Shown: piece by piece, positions 1 through 10,268 of the stretch
How the letters are laid out: the number at the start of each line of letters is the position of its first letter
Numbering within the stretch: the stretch's first letter is position 1
From: Kitasatospora aureofaciens
GTDB lineage: Bacteria > Actinomycetota > Actinomycetes > Streptomycetales > Streptomycetaceae
Reading direction: 5' to 3'
Length of the DNA: 64,000 bases
Assembly: GCA_000720845.1 (NCBI GenBank)
Contig: JODU01000028.1
Coordinates: 1-64,000, forward strand
Made by a program: the position numbers and the translations under genes
Notes under the pieces: model-generated
What the model was told of the DNA's origin: nothing
What the model saw: only the letters and a program-made list of their open reading frames with translations
Database searches by the model: none

Positions 1-265
1 GCCACCAGGGACCGGCTCGGGGCGTCGGGGTGGGTGTGGGCGTCGGAGTCGGCCGGGGACAGGGCGGGAAGGTGGGCCAGGAAGCGCTCCCGGCGACCGC
101 CACCGCGTCGGTGCCGTCCGGTCCGGTCGACGCGTACGCGCAGGCGTCGGCCTGGGCCGGGCCGACCGGTATGCCGACGAGGGTGAACGTCAGCGTCACC
201 AGGGCCAACACCCGTCCGGCGGCGGCGGATCGGGTCGGTTCGGGTCCATGCACGACGCAGATCAT
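1..265 (-). CDS. secreted Pro/Thr-rich protein, partial (runs off left edge)
   Basis: Reading leftward from an ATG at 265-263, the frame stays open to the window edge. It encodes a charged N-terminus, a hydrophobic stretch (VLALVTLTFTLVG) and a signal-peptidase-like site near AQADA, followed by a low-complexity tail with a PTPTPTPTPTP run. This looks like an exported, proline-rich surface or secreted protein whose C-terminus lies outside the window. It is divergent from the lipoprotein gene at 524, so the two may share the roughly 260 bp between them as a promoter region. No catalytic domain is visible in the part present, so no function can be given. The start is the first ATG giving a plausible signal peptide; an alternative start is possible. 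Confidence 0.55.
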   Translation of the reverse strand, partial: MICVVHGPEPTRSAAAGRVLALVTLTFTLVGIPVGPAQADACAYASTGPDGTDAVAVAGSASWPTFPPCPRPTPTPTPTPTPRAGPWW

Positions 266-523
266 GGAGCCTGGCGCACCGCCCCACGCCCGAGTGCCCG
301 GCGATTGCCCCGAAGGAGGGACACGACCCCACCAGGGGTTTGACGACGGAGGACCCGCCCGCGCCGGAGCCCGGAAGCCTGTACGAGGGGGGCCCCGCAC
401 CCGTGGCGGGCGGGAAGAAAACCCGCGGCCGGTTGAACACAACGGGCTCCCCCGTGCGTACCCAGTGTCGTGCGGCGGCCCACCAGGGCGCCCCAACACC
501 TTCGTGACGATCGGGGATTGACG

Positions 524-1468
524 ATGAAGACCTCCTGGCGGAGCGCCTCACTCGTGGCGGGCGCCGCGGCGCTGCTGGCGCTGACGACGGCGTGCGGCCA
601 GGACGGCGGCGGAGCCACCGGCAGTCAGAACGTGGGTGCCACGGCGGCCGCCCCCGGCGACGTCGGCGACCTCGGCGCAGGCGACGGACTCGGTACCGGG
701 GCGGGCGCCGGGCAGGCCTCGGCGAGCGCGCCGGAGCCCGCGGGCAAGCTGTCCGTCTCGGCGAACCCCGAGATCGGCGAGCTGGTGACCGACGGAGCGG
801 GCCGTACCCTCTACCGCTTCGACGCCGACACCGCCCAGCCGCCCAAGACGACCTGCGAGAACGACTGCGCCACCATGTGGCCGCCCGTGGCCGCGGACGA
901 CGCCCTCGTCGGCGAGGGCATCGACAAGGACCTGCTCGGCGAGGTCACCCGCCCCGACGGCACCAAGCAGCTGACGATCGGCGGCTGGCCCGCGTACCGC
1001 TACGCCAAGGACACCGCCGCAGGAGACGTCAAGGGCCAGGGCGTCGGCAAGAAGTGGTACGCGCTGGCCGCCGACGGCAAGAAGGCCACGGCCGAACCGG
1101 CCGCCGGGCTGTCCACCCGCGAGGACCCGAAGCTCGGCGAGATCGTCGTCGACAAGAACGGCATGACCGTCTACCGCTTCATGAAGGACGAGGCCTGGCC
1201 GAAACCGGTGTCGGCCTGCACCGGAGCGTGCCTGGAGAAGTGGCCGGTCGTGGCGCCCGTCGAGGCCGACGACACCAAGGGCGTGGAGAAGAAGGGCCTG
1301 ATGAGCTTCACCCGGCCCGACGGCGCCGCCCAGCAGACGATCGACTGCTGGCCCATCTACACCTTCGCCGGCGACAAGAAGGCCGGGGACACCAACGGTC
1401 AGGGCGTGGGCGGAACCTGGTACGCCGTCAAGCCCGACGGAAAGCCGGTCGGCGCGCCGAAGAAGTAG
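524..1468 (+). CDS. lipoprotein with two secreted-repeat (PF03640-type) units
   Basis: The 314-aa product starts with a lipoprotein signal ending in the lipobox LTTAC, with Cys24 as the expected lipidated residue, then a Gly/Ala-rich linker of about 55 residues. Two homologous halves follow. Each runs from a 'GE(L/I)V.D..G.T(L/V)YRF' strand, through a Cys pair (CENDC; CTGAC) and 'W P.VA', to 'TRPDG..Q.TI..WP.Y..A.D..AGD..GQGVG..WYA'. This is the repeat family found in actinomycete exported lipoproteins; its role is not established, although haem or redox functions have been proposed for relatives. The protein should sit on the outer face of the membrane. The start at 524 was chosen because it gives a proper signal peptide and has GGGGA upstream; the in-frame extension to 470 has no signal sequence logic. 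Confidence 0.85.
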   Translation: MKTSWRSASLVAGAAALLALTTACGQDGGGATGSQNVGATAAAPGDVGDLGAGDGLGTGAGAGQASASAPEPAGKLSVSANPEIGELVTDGAGRTLYRFDADTAQPPKTTCENDCATMWPPVAADDALVGEGIDKDLLGEVTRPDGTKQLTIGGWPAYRYAKDTAAGDVKGQGVGKKWYALAADGKKATAEPAAGLSTREDPKLGEIVVDKNGMTVYRFMKDEAWPKPVSACTGACLEKWPVVAPVEADDTKGVEKKGLMSFTRPDGAAQQTIDCWPIYTFAGDKKAGDTNGQGVGGTWYAVKPDGKPVGAPKK

Positions 1469-1516
1469 CGACCTCCCGCCCGCCCGCCTTCAGCGCACGA
1501 CCACGGGCCGTCCCCT

Positions 1517-1548
1517 CCGTCCCCTCCGTTCCCGGACGGAGGGGACGG
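1517..1548. terminator. intrinsic terminator-like hairpin after the lipoprotein gene
   Basis: A perfect 13-bp inverted repeat (1517-1529 with 1536-1548) encloses a 6-nt loop about 50 bp after the stop codon. There is no long U tract, which is usual for Streptomyces terminators. It separates the lipoprotein gene from the methyltransferase operon. Confidence 0.6.
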
Positions 1549-1702
1549 TCCCGTTCGTGCGCTTTGGCATGCCTTCGCCCACGGCACGTGCCGCGGGCAG
1601 TGACCGGGAACGGACGGTCAATTTCCGTTTGGGCTCGCCCCTTTGGCGGGCGATCAGTAGCCTCAGCTCGAACACCGGATCGCCTATGCCTTGGAGAGCT
1701 AG

Positions 1703-2515
1703 ATGGAGCGTCCCGCCTGGGCCCCTCGCAGCATCGACATCTCGGTGCCCAGCGTGTCCCGGATCTACGACTTCTACCTGGGCGGTTCGCACAACTTCGA
1801 GGTCGACCGGGAAGCGGCCCGCAGGGCGATGGAGTTCATGCCGGGACTGCCCAAGATCATGCAGGCGAACCGGGCGTTCATGCGCCGGGCCGTGCGCTTC
1901 GCGGCCGACGAGGGCATCGACCAGTTCCTCGACATCGGCTCCGGCATCCCCACCTTCGGCAACGTCCACGAGGTGGCCGGACGCAGCCGCCCCGGCGCCC
2001 GCGTGGTGTACGTCGACCACGACCCGGTGGCGGTCGCGCACAGCGAGGCCGTCCTGGCGGGCAACGACGACGCGGACGTGGTGGCCGGCGACCTGCTCAA
2101 GCCACGGGAGATCCTGGCCAGCCCGCAGGTGGAGCGGCTGATCGACCTGAATCGACCGGCCGCCCTGCTGCTGGTTGCCATACTCCACTTCGTGGAAGAC
2201 GAGGACGACCCGTACGCTGCGGTGGCCGAGTTGAGCGACGCGCTCGCGCCCGGCAGCCTGCTCGTCCTCACGCACGCCTCGTACGAGGGAATCCCGCTGC
2301 CCGCCGAGCGGGCCGGGGGCGCGGTGGACGTGTACAAGGACATCCGCAATCCGCTGATCATGCGTTCGCGCGACGACATCGCGCGGTTCTTCGAGGGGTA
2401 CGACATGGTGGAACCCGGACTGGTTCCGATGCCGCGCTGGAGGCCGGAGGGGGAGCCGGAGGAAGAGGACCCGTACGCGTTCTCCGGGTTCGCCGGCGTG
2501 GGGCGTACGGCGTGA
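1703..2515 (+). CDS. SAM-dependent methyltransferase, DUF574/Methyltransf_19 type
   Basis: The 270-aa protein has the features of the actinobacterial Methyltransf_19 family: an N-terminal 'DISVPSVSRIYDFYLGG.HNFEVDREAA' block, a SAM-binding strand-loop 'FLDIGSGIPTFGNVHE' near residues 73-88, an acidic strand end 'VVYVDHDPVAVAHS', and 'LLLVAILHFVEDEDDP'. Substrates of this family are largely unknown. An ATG at 1703 follows GGAG at about 1693. Its TGA overlaps the GTG of the next gene, so expression is translationally coupled to the c-di-GMP signalling protein. Whether the methyltransferase works in that signalling pathway is inference from the coupling alone. Confidence 0.85.
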   Translation: MERPAWAPRSIDISVPSVSRIYDFYLGGSHNFEVDREAARRAMEFMPGLPKIMQANRAFMRRAVRFAADEGIDQFLDIGSGIPTFGNVHEVAGRSRPGARVVYVDHDPVAVAHSEAVLAGNDDADVVAGDLLKPREILASPQVERLIDLNRPAALLLVAILHFVEDEDDPYAAVAELSDALAPGSLLVLTHASYEGIPLPAERAGGAVDVYKDIRNPLIMRSRDDIARFFEGYDMVEPGLVPMPRWRPEGEPEEEDPYAFSGFAGVGRTA

Positions 2516-4656
2516 GCGCGGAGCCGGACGGGCCGGAGGACAGGCTGCGCCGGTTCGCCACGATCTGGAGCCGGGCGGTGTTCCCGGTGACCTCGACATC
2601 GTCCACCCGGCCCGAGTTCGAGGCGGAACTGCTGCCGCTGGCCCGTCGGCTGAGCGAGGTGCTGCACGCCCGCGGCTTCGACGCCGGCGAGGCCCGGGCG
2701 GTCGGTGCCGCGCTCGTCGACGCGCACTGCACCGACCCCGAGGCGCTCTCCCGGACGCTGGACTGCGTCGACGCCTACCTGGTCCTCTACTGCGGCGAGG
2801 ACGGCGACCCGGAGGACCTGCGGGCCCGTTCCGCACGGCTCCAGCACGCGATGGCGGCCGGGTTCGCCGGGGCGCTGCGCGCCCGGACCCTCGCCGAGCA
2901 GGAGGCCATCGCGCAGGCCGCCCTGAAGGCGCAGGGCGTGGTGGCCGAGGCCCTGCACGCCAGCGAGGCCCGCTTCCGCGCGGTCTTCGAGGGCGCCGCC
3001 ATAGGCATCGGCATCGCCGACCTGGACGGCAACGTCCTCCAGGTCAACGACGCGTTGATGCGCATGTTCGGCATCGCCGACTCCAGACTCGGCGGCCGCC
3101 GGGCGACGGAGTGGACGCATCCCGACGACGCGCCGCAGACCTGGCGGCTCTACCAGGAACTGGTACGCGGCGAGCGCGAGCACTACCACGTGGAGAAGGC
3201 CTTCTACCGGCCCGACGGGACGGTCCTGTGGACCAACCTCACCGTGTCCCTGCTCCGGGACGCCGACGGCACCCCGCAGTACCAGCTCGCGCTGATGGAG
3301 GACACCACCGAACGGCGGCTGCTCAACCTGCGGCTGCGCTACGAGGCCACGCACGACGCGCTCACCGGCCTGCCCAACCGCAGCTTCTTCTTCGAACGCC
3401 TGGAGAAGGCCCTGAACGCGGGCCCGGGCCAGCGCTTCGGCCTGTGCTACCTCGATCTCGACGGCTTCAAGACCGTCAACGACAGCCTCGGCCACGCGGC
3501 GGGCGACCGGCTGCTGGTGGAGGTCGCGGACCGCCTCCAGGCCTGCGCCACCGCGCCCGGCGAGATGGTGGCCCGGCTCGGCGGCGACGAGTTCGTGGCG
3601 CTGACCACCGGACCCGACACCCGGCACGAGGTCGACGAGCTGGCCGGGCGCATCATGAACGCGCTGCTCGCCCCGGTCAGCGTCGACGGACGCGAACTGA
3701 CCGTGCGGGGCAGCATCGGCATCGTCGAGGGCCCGGCCGGCGAGCGCAGCCCGGCCGAGGTGCTGCGCAGCGCCGACATCACCATGTACCGGGCCAAGTC
3801 GGCGGGCGGCAACCGCTTCGAGCTGGCCGACCCGGAGGCCGACGCCCGTGTCATCACCCGGCACGGGCTGACCACCGCGCTGCCCGCCGCCCTTGAGCGG
3901 GGCGAGTTCTTCATCGAGTACCAGCCGCTGGTCCATCTCGGCGACGGCAGTGTGCGCGGCGCCGAGGCGCTGGTGCGCTGGCTGCACCCGCAGCACGGGG
4001 TGCTCGGCCCGGACCGGTTCATCCCGCTCGCCGAGCACACGGGGCTGATCGTGCCGCTGGGGCGCTGGGTCCTCGAACAGTCCGTGCGACAGGCCCGCCT
4101 GTGGCGCGAGCGGTACGGCGAAAGCGGCGCCGCGGGCCCGCTGCGCATCAACGTCAACCTCTCGCCCTGCCAGCTCACCCACCCCGGCCTGGTCCAGGAC
4201 ACCGTCGAGATCCTGGAGCGGACCGGCGTCGCGCCCGACGCGCTGTGCCTTGAGGTGACCGAGTCGGCGCTGATCGGCGCGGACGACGACCTGCTGAAAC
4301 CGCTGCGCCGGCTGGCCGAGATGGGCGTGGACATCGCCCTGGACGACTTCGGCACCGGCTACTCCAACCTCGCCAACCTGCGCCGGCTGCCGGTGAGCGT
4401 ACTCAAGCTGGACCGCTCGTTCACGCAGAGCATGCAGCAGTTCCCGGCGGACCCCGTCGACCTGAAGATCGTCGAAGGGATCGTCGCCCTGGCCCACAGC
4501 CTGGACCTCGCGGTCACCGTGGAGGGCGTGGAGACCGGCGCCCAGGCCGAGCAACTGCGCATACTGGGCTGCGACACGGCCCAGGGCTGGTACTACGCCC
4601 GCCCGGGCCCACCGGAGCGGCTCCACGAGCTGGCCCTGGTGGACTCCACGGGCTGA
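2512..4656 (+). CDS. rmdA: PAS-GGDEF-EAL c-di-GMP signalling protein (RmdA-like)
   Basis: The 714-aa soluble protein has no membrane segments. It has an N-terminal helical region (1-145), a PAS/PAC domain beginning at 'ARFRAVFEGAA' (about 150-270), a GGDEF domain with the intact motif GGDEF at 357-361, and an EAL domain with E485-A-L487 and the later 'DDFGTGYSNL' metal motif. Both catalytic signatures are intact; no obvious RxxD inhibitory site precedes GGDEF. The layout matches Streptomyces RmdA, a cytoplasmic enzyme that degrades cyclic di-GMP and affects development; the symbol rests on architecture and remembered context. GTG at 2512 overlaps the preceding stop (GTGA). The frame is open far upstream, but that part has no recognisable domain. 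Confidence 0.85.
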   Translation: MSAEPDGPEDRLRRFATIWSRAVFPVTSTSSTRPEFEAELLPLARRLSEVLHARGFDAGEARAVGAALVDAHCTDPEALSRTLDCVDAYLVLYCGEDGDPEDLRARSARLQHAMAAGFAGALRARTLAEQEAIAQAALKAQGVVAEALHASEARFRAVFEGAAIGIGIADLDGNVLQVNDALMRMFGIADSRLGGRRATEWTHPDDAPQTWRLYQELVRGEREHYHVEKAFYRPDGTVLWTNLTVSLLRDADGTPQYQLALMEDTTERRLLNLRLRYEATHDALTGLPNRSFFFERLEKALNAGPGQRFGLCYLDLDGFKTVNDSLGHAAGDRLLVEVADRLQACATAPGEMVARLGGDEFVALTTGPDTRHEVDELAGRIMNALLAPVSVDGRELTVRGSIGIVEGPAGERSPAEVLRSADITMYRAKSAGGNRFELADPEADARVITRHGLTTALPAALERGEFFIEYQPLVHLGDGSVRGAEALVRWLHPQHGVLGPDRFIPLAEHTGLIVPLGRWVLEQSVRQARLWRERYGESGAAGPLRINVNLSPCQLTHPGLVQDTVEILERTGVAPDALCLEVTESALIGADDDLLKPLRRLAEMGVDIALDDFGTGYSNLANLRRLPVSVLKLDRSFTQSMQQFPADPVDLKIVEGIVALAHSLDLAVTVEGVETGAQAEQLRILGCDTAQGWYYARPGPPERLHELALVDSTG

Positions 4657-4683
4657 GGGGCGCCGCGGGCGGCGCCGACCGGA

Positions 4684-5520
4684 TCACACCCCGTCGCGCG
4701 TCGCTTCGGCGGCCTCGGTCGCGGCGCGGACGAAGGCCGCGGTCGCCGTGGAGCGTGACTGCTGGGGCCAGGCGAGGGAGAGGACGACCGGAGGGGCGTC
4801 CGGGACCGGGCGGTAGGCGACGCCCGGGCGGGGGTAGCGGGTGGTCACCGAGGCGGGCAGCAGGGTGACGACCTTGCCGAGGGAGACCGCCGTGAGCACC
4901 TGGGCCAGATCGTCGTGGCCGCGCCGCGCCTCGTCGATGTGCCGCTCCACGCTGCCCGCGTCGAGGCCGAGGTCGGCCAGCTCCAGGCGATCGCGGGCGG
5001 CGAGCGGGTGGTCCGCGGCCAGGACGGCGACGCGCGGTTCGGCGGCCAGCGTCTCCGTGTCGAGACCGGCCCCGTCGAACGGCGCGTGGACCAGGGCGAC
5101 GTCCGCCTCGCCGGCGCGCAGCAGCCGCGGCTGCTCCTGCCACCCGCACAGCCGGACGACGACCGGCACGGACCCGGGCTCGGACGCGTAGCGCGCGAGG
5201 ATCGGCTCCAGCAGCCCCGCGTCCCCGTCGGCCTTCACGGCCAGCACCAGCTTCGGTCCCTCGGCCGCCCGTCTGGCCCGCCGTCCGGCGGCCTCCAGGG
5301 CGTCCAGTGCGACGCGCGCCTCGGCGAGCAGCACGTCCCCGGCCGGGGTCCGGGTGACACTGTGGGTGGTCCGCTCGAACAGGGTGACGCCCAGCTCCGT
5401 CTCCAGACGGCGGATCGCCCTGGACAGGGGCGGGGGAGAGATGCCCAGCCGCTCGGCGGCGCGCGCGAAGTTGAGTTCCTCGGCGACCGCCACGAAGTAG
5501 CGCAGGGAACGCGACTCCAT
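4684..5520 (-). CDS. LysR-family transcriptional regulator
   Basis: The 278-aa protein has the LysR winged helix-turn-helix at the N-terminus (FARAAERLGISPPPLSRAIRRLE, about residues 17-39, then 'LGVTLFERT') and a substrate-binding co-inducer domain after about residue 90. The ATG at 5520 is preceded on the coding strand by a strong purine-rich Shine-Dalgarno (5521-5531). It diverges from the NAD(P)-binding oxidoreductase at 5702, the usual arrangement of a LysR regulator and its target, so control of that gene is likely. The co-inducer cannot be predicted. Confidence 0.9.
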   Translation of the reverse strand: MESRSLRYFVAVAEELNFARAAERLGISPPPLSRAIRRLETELGVTLFERTTHSVTRTPAGDVLLAEARVALDALEAAGRRARRAAEGPKLVLAVKADGDAGLLEPILARYASEPGSVPVVVRLCGWQEQPRLLRAGEADVALVHAPFDGAGLDTETLAAEPRVAVLAADHPLAARDRLELADLGLDAGSVERHIDEARRGHDDLAQVLTAVSLGKVVTLLPASVTTRYPRPGVAYRPVPDAPPVVLSLAWPQQSRSTATAAFVRAATEAAEATRDGV

Positions 5521-5701
5521 CCTCCGCCTCCTTTGATGCCCCCCGGCATTGCCTTCAGGGTAACAAGCGGGACCCGATCGATCCTTCAGTTCCGGGCGCC
5601 CGGCGAACAGGATGGGAGAGCGCCGGAGCGCGAAGCGAACCGACCTCCCGCCCCGACCGCGCACCCACTCTCTTCTCCCTCCCTGAACCGGAGTTGTGCT
5701 C

Positions 5702-6601
5702 GTGATCGTCATCACCACCCCGACCGGCGGAATCGGCCGACAGGTCCTCGACGACGTCCTGGACGCCCTCGACGCCAGGGACGACGGGACCGCCGTGCGC
5801 GTCATCGCCCGCGATCCCGGCCGCCTCACCGCCCGCGCCCGCGAGCGGACCGAGGTGTTCCAGGGCTCGCACGCCGACGCCGAGGTCCTGGGCGCGGCCT
5901 GCGAGGATGCCGACCGGGTGTTCTGGCTGGTGCCGCCCGCGCCCGGCGCCGACAGCGTCGAGGGCCACTTCCGCGACTTCACGCTGCCGCTGTGCGAGGT
6001 GATCGCGCAGCAGGGCGTGGAACGGGTCGTCGCCGTCTCCAGCCTGGGGCGCGGCGTGGCGAAGGACGCCGGACCGATCTCCGCCTCGCTCGCCATGGAC
6101 GACCGGATCGCGGCGACCGGTGTGCACTACCGGGCGCTGTGCCCGCCCTTCCTGATGGAGAACCTGCTCGGGCAGGCGGCCGTCCTGCGGGACACGGGCG
6201 AGTTCCGCATGGCCTGCGCCGCCGACCGGGTCCTGCGGACCTGCGCCACCGCCGACATCGCCGCCACGGCCGCCCGGCTGCTGCTCGACGCCTCCTGGAC
6301 CGGCCGCGCCGACGTCCCGCTCGTCGGCCCCGACGACCTCACCCCTGAGGGCATGGCCGAGGTGCTGTCCGACGTACTGGGCCGGCCGGTACGGGTACGG
6401 GAGACCACGCCCGAGGAGTACCGGGCGTCGGCCCTCCGCTTCGGGGCGAGCGAGGCCGGGGCCCAGGGCCTGGCCGACATGGCCTCGGCGATGGACGCCC
6501 AGGGCTTCTACGGCGCCGCCGAGCCGACCACCCCGGACACCGCGCCCACGAGCTTCCGCCGCTGGTGCGAGGAGGTGCTCAGGCCGGCCGTGCTCGCGTG
6601 A
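5702..6601 (+). CDS. NAD(P)H-binding NmrA/azoreductase-like oxidoreductase
   Basis: The roughly 299-aa protein begins with a beta-strand and dinucleotide-binding loop (MIVITTPTGGIGRQVL), has the NmrA-like 'VARDPGRL', 'FQGSHAD' and 'VFWLVPP' elements, and the central 'VVAVSSLGRG' and 'YRALCPPFLMENLL' segments of atypical short-chain dehydrogenases related to quinone oxidoreductase QorB and NAD(P)H azoreductase. No Tyr-x3-Lys catalytic pair is evident, as in NmrA relatives, so it may be a redox sensor or an NADPH-dependent reductase. GTG 5702 is chosen because CGGAG at 5689-5693 is 8 bp upstream; GTG 5696 would be too close. It is the probable target of the divergent LysR gene. Confidence 0.85.
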   Translation: MIVITTPTGGIGRQVLDDVLDALDARDDGTAVRVIARDPGRLTARARERTEVFQGSHADAEVLGAACEDADRVFWLVPPAPGADSVEGHFRDFTLPLCEVIAQQGVERVVAVSSLGRGVAKDAGPISASLAMDDRIAATGVHYRALCPPFLMENLLGQAAVLRDTGEFRMACAADRVLRTCATADIAATAARLLLDASWTGRADVPLVGPDDLTPEGMAEVLSDVLGRPVRVRETTPEEYRASALRFGASEAGAQGLADMASAMDAQGFYGAAEPTTPDTAPTSFRRWCEEVLRPAVLA

Positions 6602-6629
6602 GGGGAACCGAGCCCGGGGCCCGGGGCCG

Positions 6630-7514
6630 TCACCGCTCCAGCAGCATCCGCTGCAGCTCCCGCGCCGCCCGCGGCGGAGCCACGTCGCTGCGGTGGGCCA
6701 GGGCGATGGTCCGGTGCAGGCCGGGCCGGGCCAGCGGGGTCACCCGCAGTCCGCGTCCGGAGCGGGCGGCCACCATCCGCGGGACGACCGCCATGCCGAG
6801 CCCGGCCCGCACGAAGCCCAGCACCGCGTCCATCTCCCCGCCCTCCACGGCGAAGTCCGGTTCGAACCCGGCCGAGCGGCACGCGGCCACGGTCAGCTCC
6901 CGCAGGTCGTAGCCGTGCCGGAACATCACCAGACGCTCGCCCTCCAGGTCGGTGATGCGCACGGCACGGCGCCCGCCGCCCGGCCGGGGCGACTCCGGGG
7001 ACGACACCACCACCAGGTCCTCCCGCAGCAGCTCCACCGTGGTCAGCGCCGGCGAGGCGGTGGGCAGCGGCAGCACCACCAGGGCCAGGTCCAGCGCGCC
7101 GCGCGCCAGCTCCCGCACCAGGTCGTGCGAGCCGCCCTCCTCGATGAGCAGCTGGATGCCGGGATAGCGGTCGTGGAAGGCGCGCAGCACGTCCGGGAGC
7201 AGGCCGGTGCACAGGCTCGGGGTGGCGCCCAGCCTGACCCGGCCCCGGCGCAGCTGCGCCAGCTCCAGCACCTCGTGCCGGGCGGTGTCCGCGTCCGCCA
7301 GGATGCGCCGGGCCAGCGGCAGCAGCGCCTCCCCGGCGTCGGTGAGCGTGATGTTCCCGCGCGCCCGCAGGAACAGGTCGGCGCCCAGCTCCCGCTCCAG
7401 CGCCTTGATCTGCTGCGACAGCGAGGGCTGCGCCACATGGACCACCTCGGCGGCCCGGGTGAAGTGCCGGGTCTCGGCGACTGCCACGAAGTACTGGAGC
7501 TGTTGCAACTGCAT
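6630..7514 (-). CDS. LysR-family regulator divergent from sdhCAB
   Basis: The 294-aa LysR protein has HTH 'FTRAAEVVHVAQPSLSQQIKALERELGADLF' at about residues 18-48 (two adjacent segments), then 'GNITLTDAGEALL', and a co-inducer domain with 'GATPSLCTGLLPDVL' opening. It diverges from the succinate dehydrogenase operon with 95 bp between starts. A LysR-type box (7535-7549) lies in that gap, so this regulator plausibly controls sdhCAB and itself. The ATG at 7514 matches the family N-terminus (MQLQQLQYFVAVAE). The effector is unknown. Confidence 0.92.
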   Translation of the reverse strand: MQLQQLQYFVAVAETRHFTRAAEVVHVAQPSLSQQIKALERELGADLFLRARGNITLTDAGEALLPLARRILADADTARHEVLELAQLRRGRVRLGATPSLCTGLLPDVLRAFHDRYPGIQLLIEEGGSHDLVRELARGALDLALVVLPLPTASPALTTVELLREDLVVVSSPESPRPGGGRRAVRITDLEGERLVMFRHGYDLRELTVAACRSAGFEPDFAVEGGEMDAVLGFVRAGLGMAVVPRMVAARSGRGLRVTPLARPGLHRTIALAHRSDVAPPRAARELQRMLLER

Positions 7515-7534
7515 ACGGCGAGCATACGGCCTTG

Positions 7535-7549
7535 ATAGGCAAACCCTAT
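7535..7549. promoter_or_regulatory. LysR-type palindromic box between lysR and sdhC
   Basis: ATAGG-caaac-CCTAT is a perfect 5-bp inverted repeat with the T-N11-A spacing typical of LysR recognition. Its outer tetranucleotides also match the ATAG-N7-CTAT pattern of OxyR sites. It lies 21 bp upstream of the lysR start and 61 bp before sdhC, a suitable place for autoregulation and activation. Binding is inferred. Confidence 0.55.
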
Positions 7550-7609
7550 GGAAACCAGGTGTTCCATGTCTTGGACCGATGGGGTGCCGGGCCCGTAACG
7601 TCCTGTGAC

Positions 7610-8317
7610 ATGGCTCTGGCAACGCGGACGGACCGACGGCCGTCCATGGCGCGCACCGTGTGGGACTCGACCGTCGGCAAGAAGACAGTGATGGCGGTCA
7701 GCGGTCTCGTCATGCTGCTCTACCTGGTCGCCCACATGATCGGGAACCTGAAGATCTACTTCGGGGTCGAGGAGTTCAACCACTACGCCCACTGGCTGCG
7801 CACGGTCGGCGAGCCGTTCATGCACTACGAGTGGACGCTCTGGCTGATCCGCGTCGTGCTGGTCGTCGCCGTCGTCGCCCACGCCACGTCCGCGTACCAG
7901 CTCAGCCGGCGCGACATCAAGGCGCGGCCCAGCAAGTACGTGCACAAGAAGCCCCGTTCCAGCTACGCGACGCGCACCATGCGCTGGGGCGGGGTCATCC
8001 TCGGCCTGTTCATCGTCTGGCACATCCTCGACCTGACCACCGGCACCGTGCACACCGGCGGCTTCGAGAGCGGCAAGCCCTACCAGAACGTCGTGGACAC
8101 CTTCTCCACCTGGTACGGCAACGTCATCTACATCGTCGCGATGCTCGCCCTCGGCCTGCACATCCGGCACGGCTTCTGGAGCGCCGCCCAGACCCTCGGC
8201 GCGGGCAGCCGTACCCGCGACCGCGCCCTGAAGACGACCGCGAACGTCCTCGCGCTGCTGCTCACGATCGGCTTCGTCGCCGTACCCGTGGGCGTCATGA
8301 CCGGAGTGGTGAGCTGA
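7610..8317 (+). CDS. sdhC: succinate dehydrogenase cytochrome b subunit
   Basis: The 235-aa integral membrane protein carries 'WDSTVGKKTVMAVSGLVMLLYLVAHMIGNLKIYFG', 'FNHYAHWLRTVG', 'WHILDLTTGTVH' and 'LGLHIRHGFWSAAQTLG' (each given as a short segment of a longer match), the fingerprints of single-polypeptide, dihaem-type SdhC (Sdh_cyt_2/b558 family) with about five membrane helices and conserved His ligands. It anchors SdhA/SdhB and passes electrons to menaquinone. ATG 7610 is used; no Shine-Dalgarno is visible and the N-terminal 25 residues are poorly conserved, so a start further downstream is possible. First gene of sdhCAB, one base before sdhA. Confidence 0.92.
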   Translation: MALATRTDRRPSMARTVWDSTVGKKTVMAVSGLVMLLYLVAHMIGNLKIYFGVEEFNHYAHWLRTVGEPFMHYEWTLWLIRVVLVVAVVAHATSAYQLSRRDIKARPSKYVHKKPRSSYATRTMRWGGVILGLFIVWHILDLTTGTVHTGGFESGKPYQNVVDTFSTWYGNVIYIVAMLALGLHIRHGFWSAAQTLGAGSRTRDRALKTTANVLALLLTIGFVAVPVGVMTGVVS

Positions 8318-8318
8318 C

Positions 8319-10264
<1,946 letters not shown>

Positions 10265-10268
<4 letters not shown>

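Noticed and set aside
434..460. Possible ECF-type promoter (TGAAC with CGTA 18 bp away) before the lipoprotein gene
   Set aside because: The -35 match is weak and the spacing is at the edge of what ECF sigma factors accept; not enough to call.
30..521. Plus-strand frame across the left edge
   Set aside because: Low-complexity Gly/Arg product opposite a better-supported secreted protein; no motif or start context.
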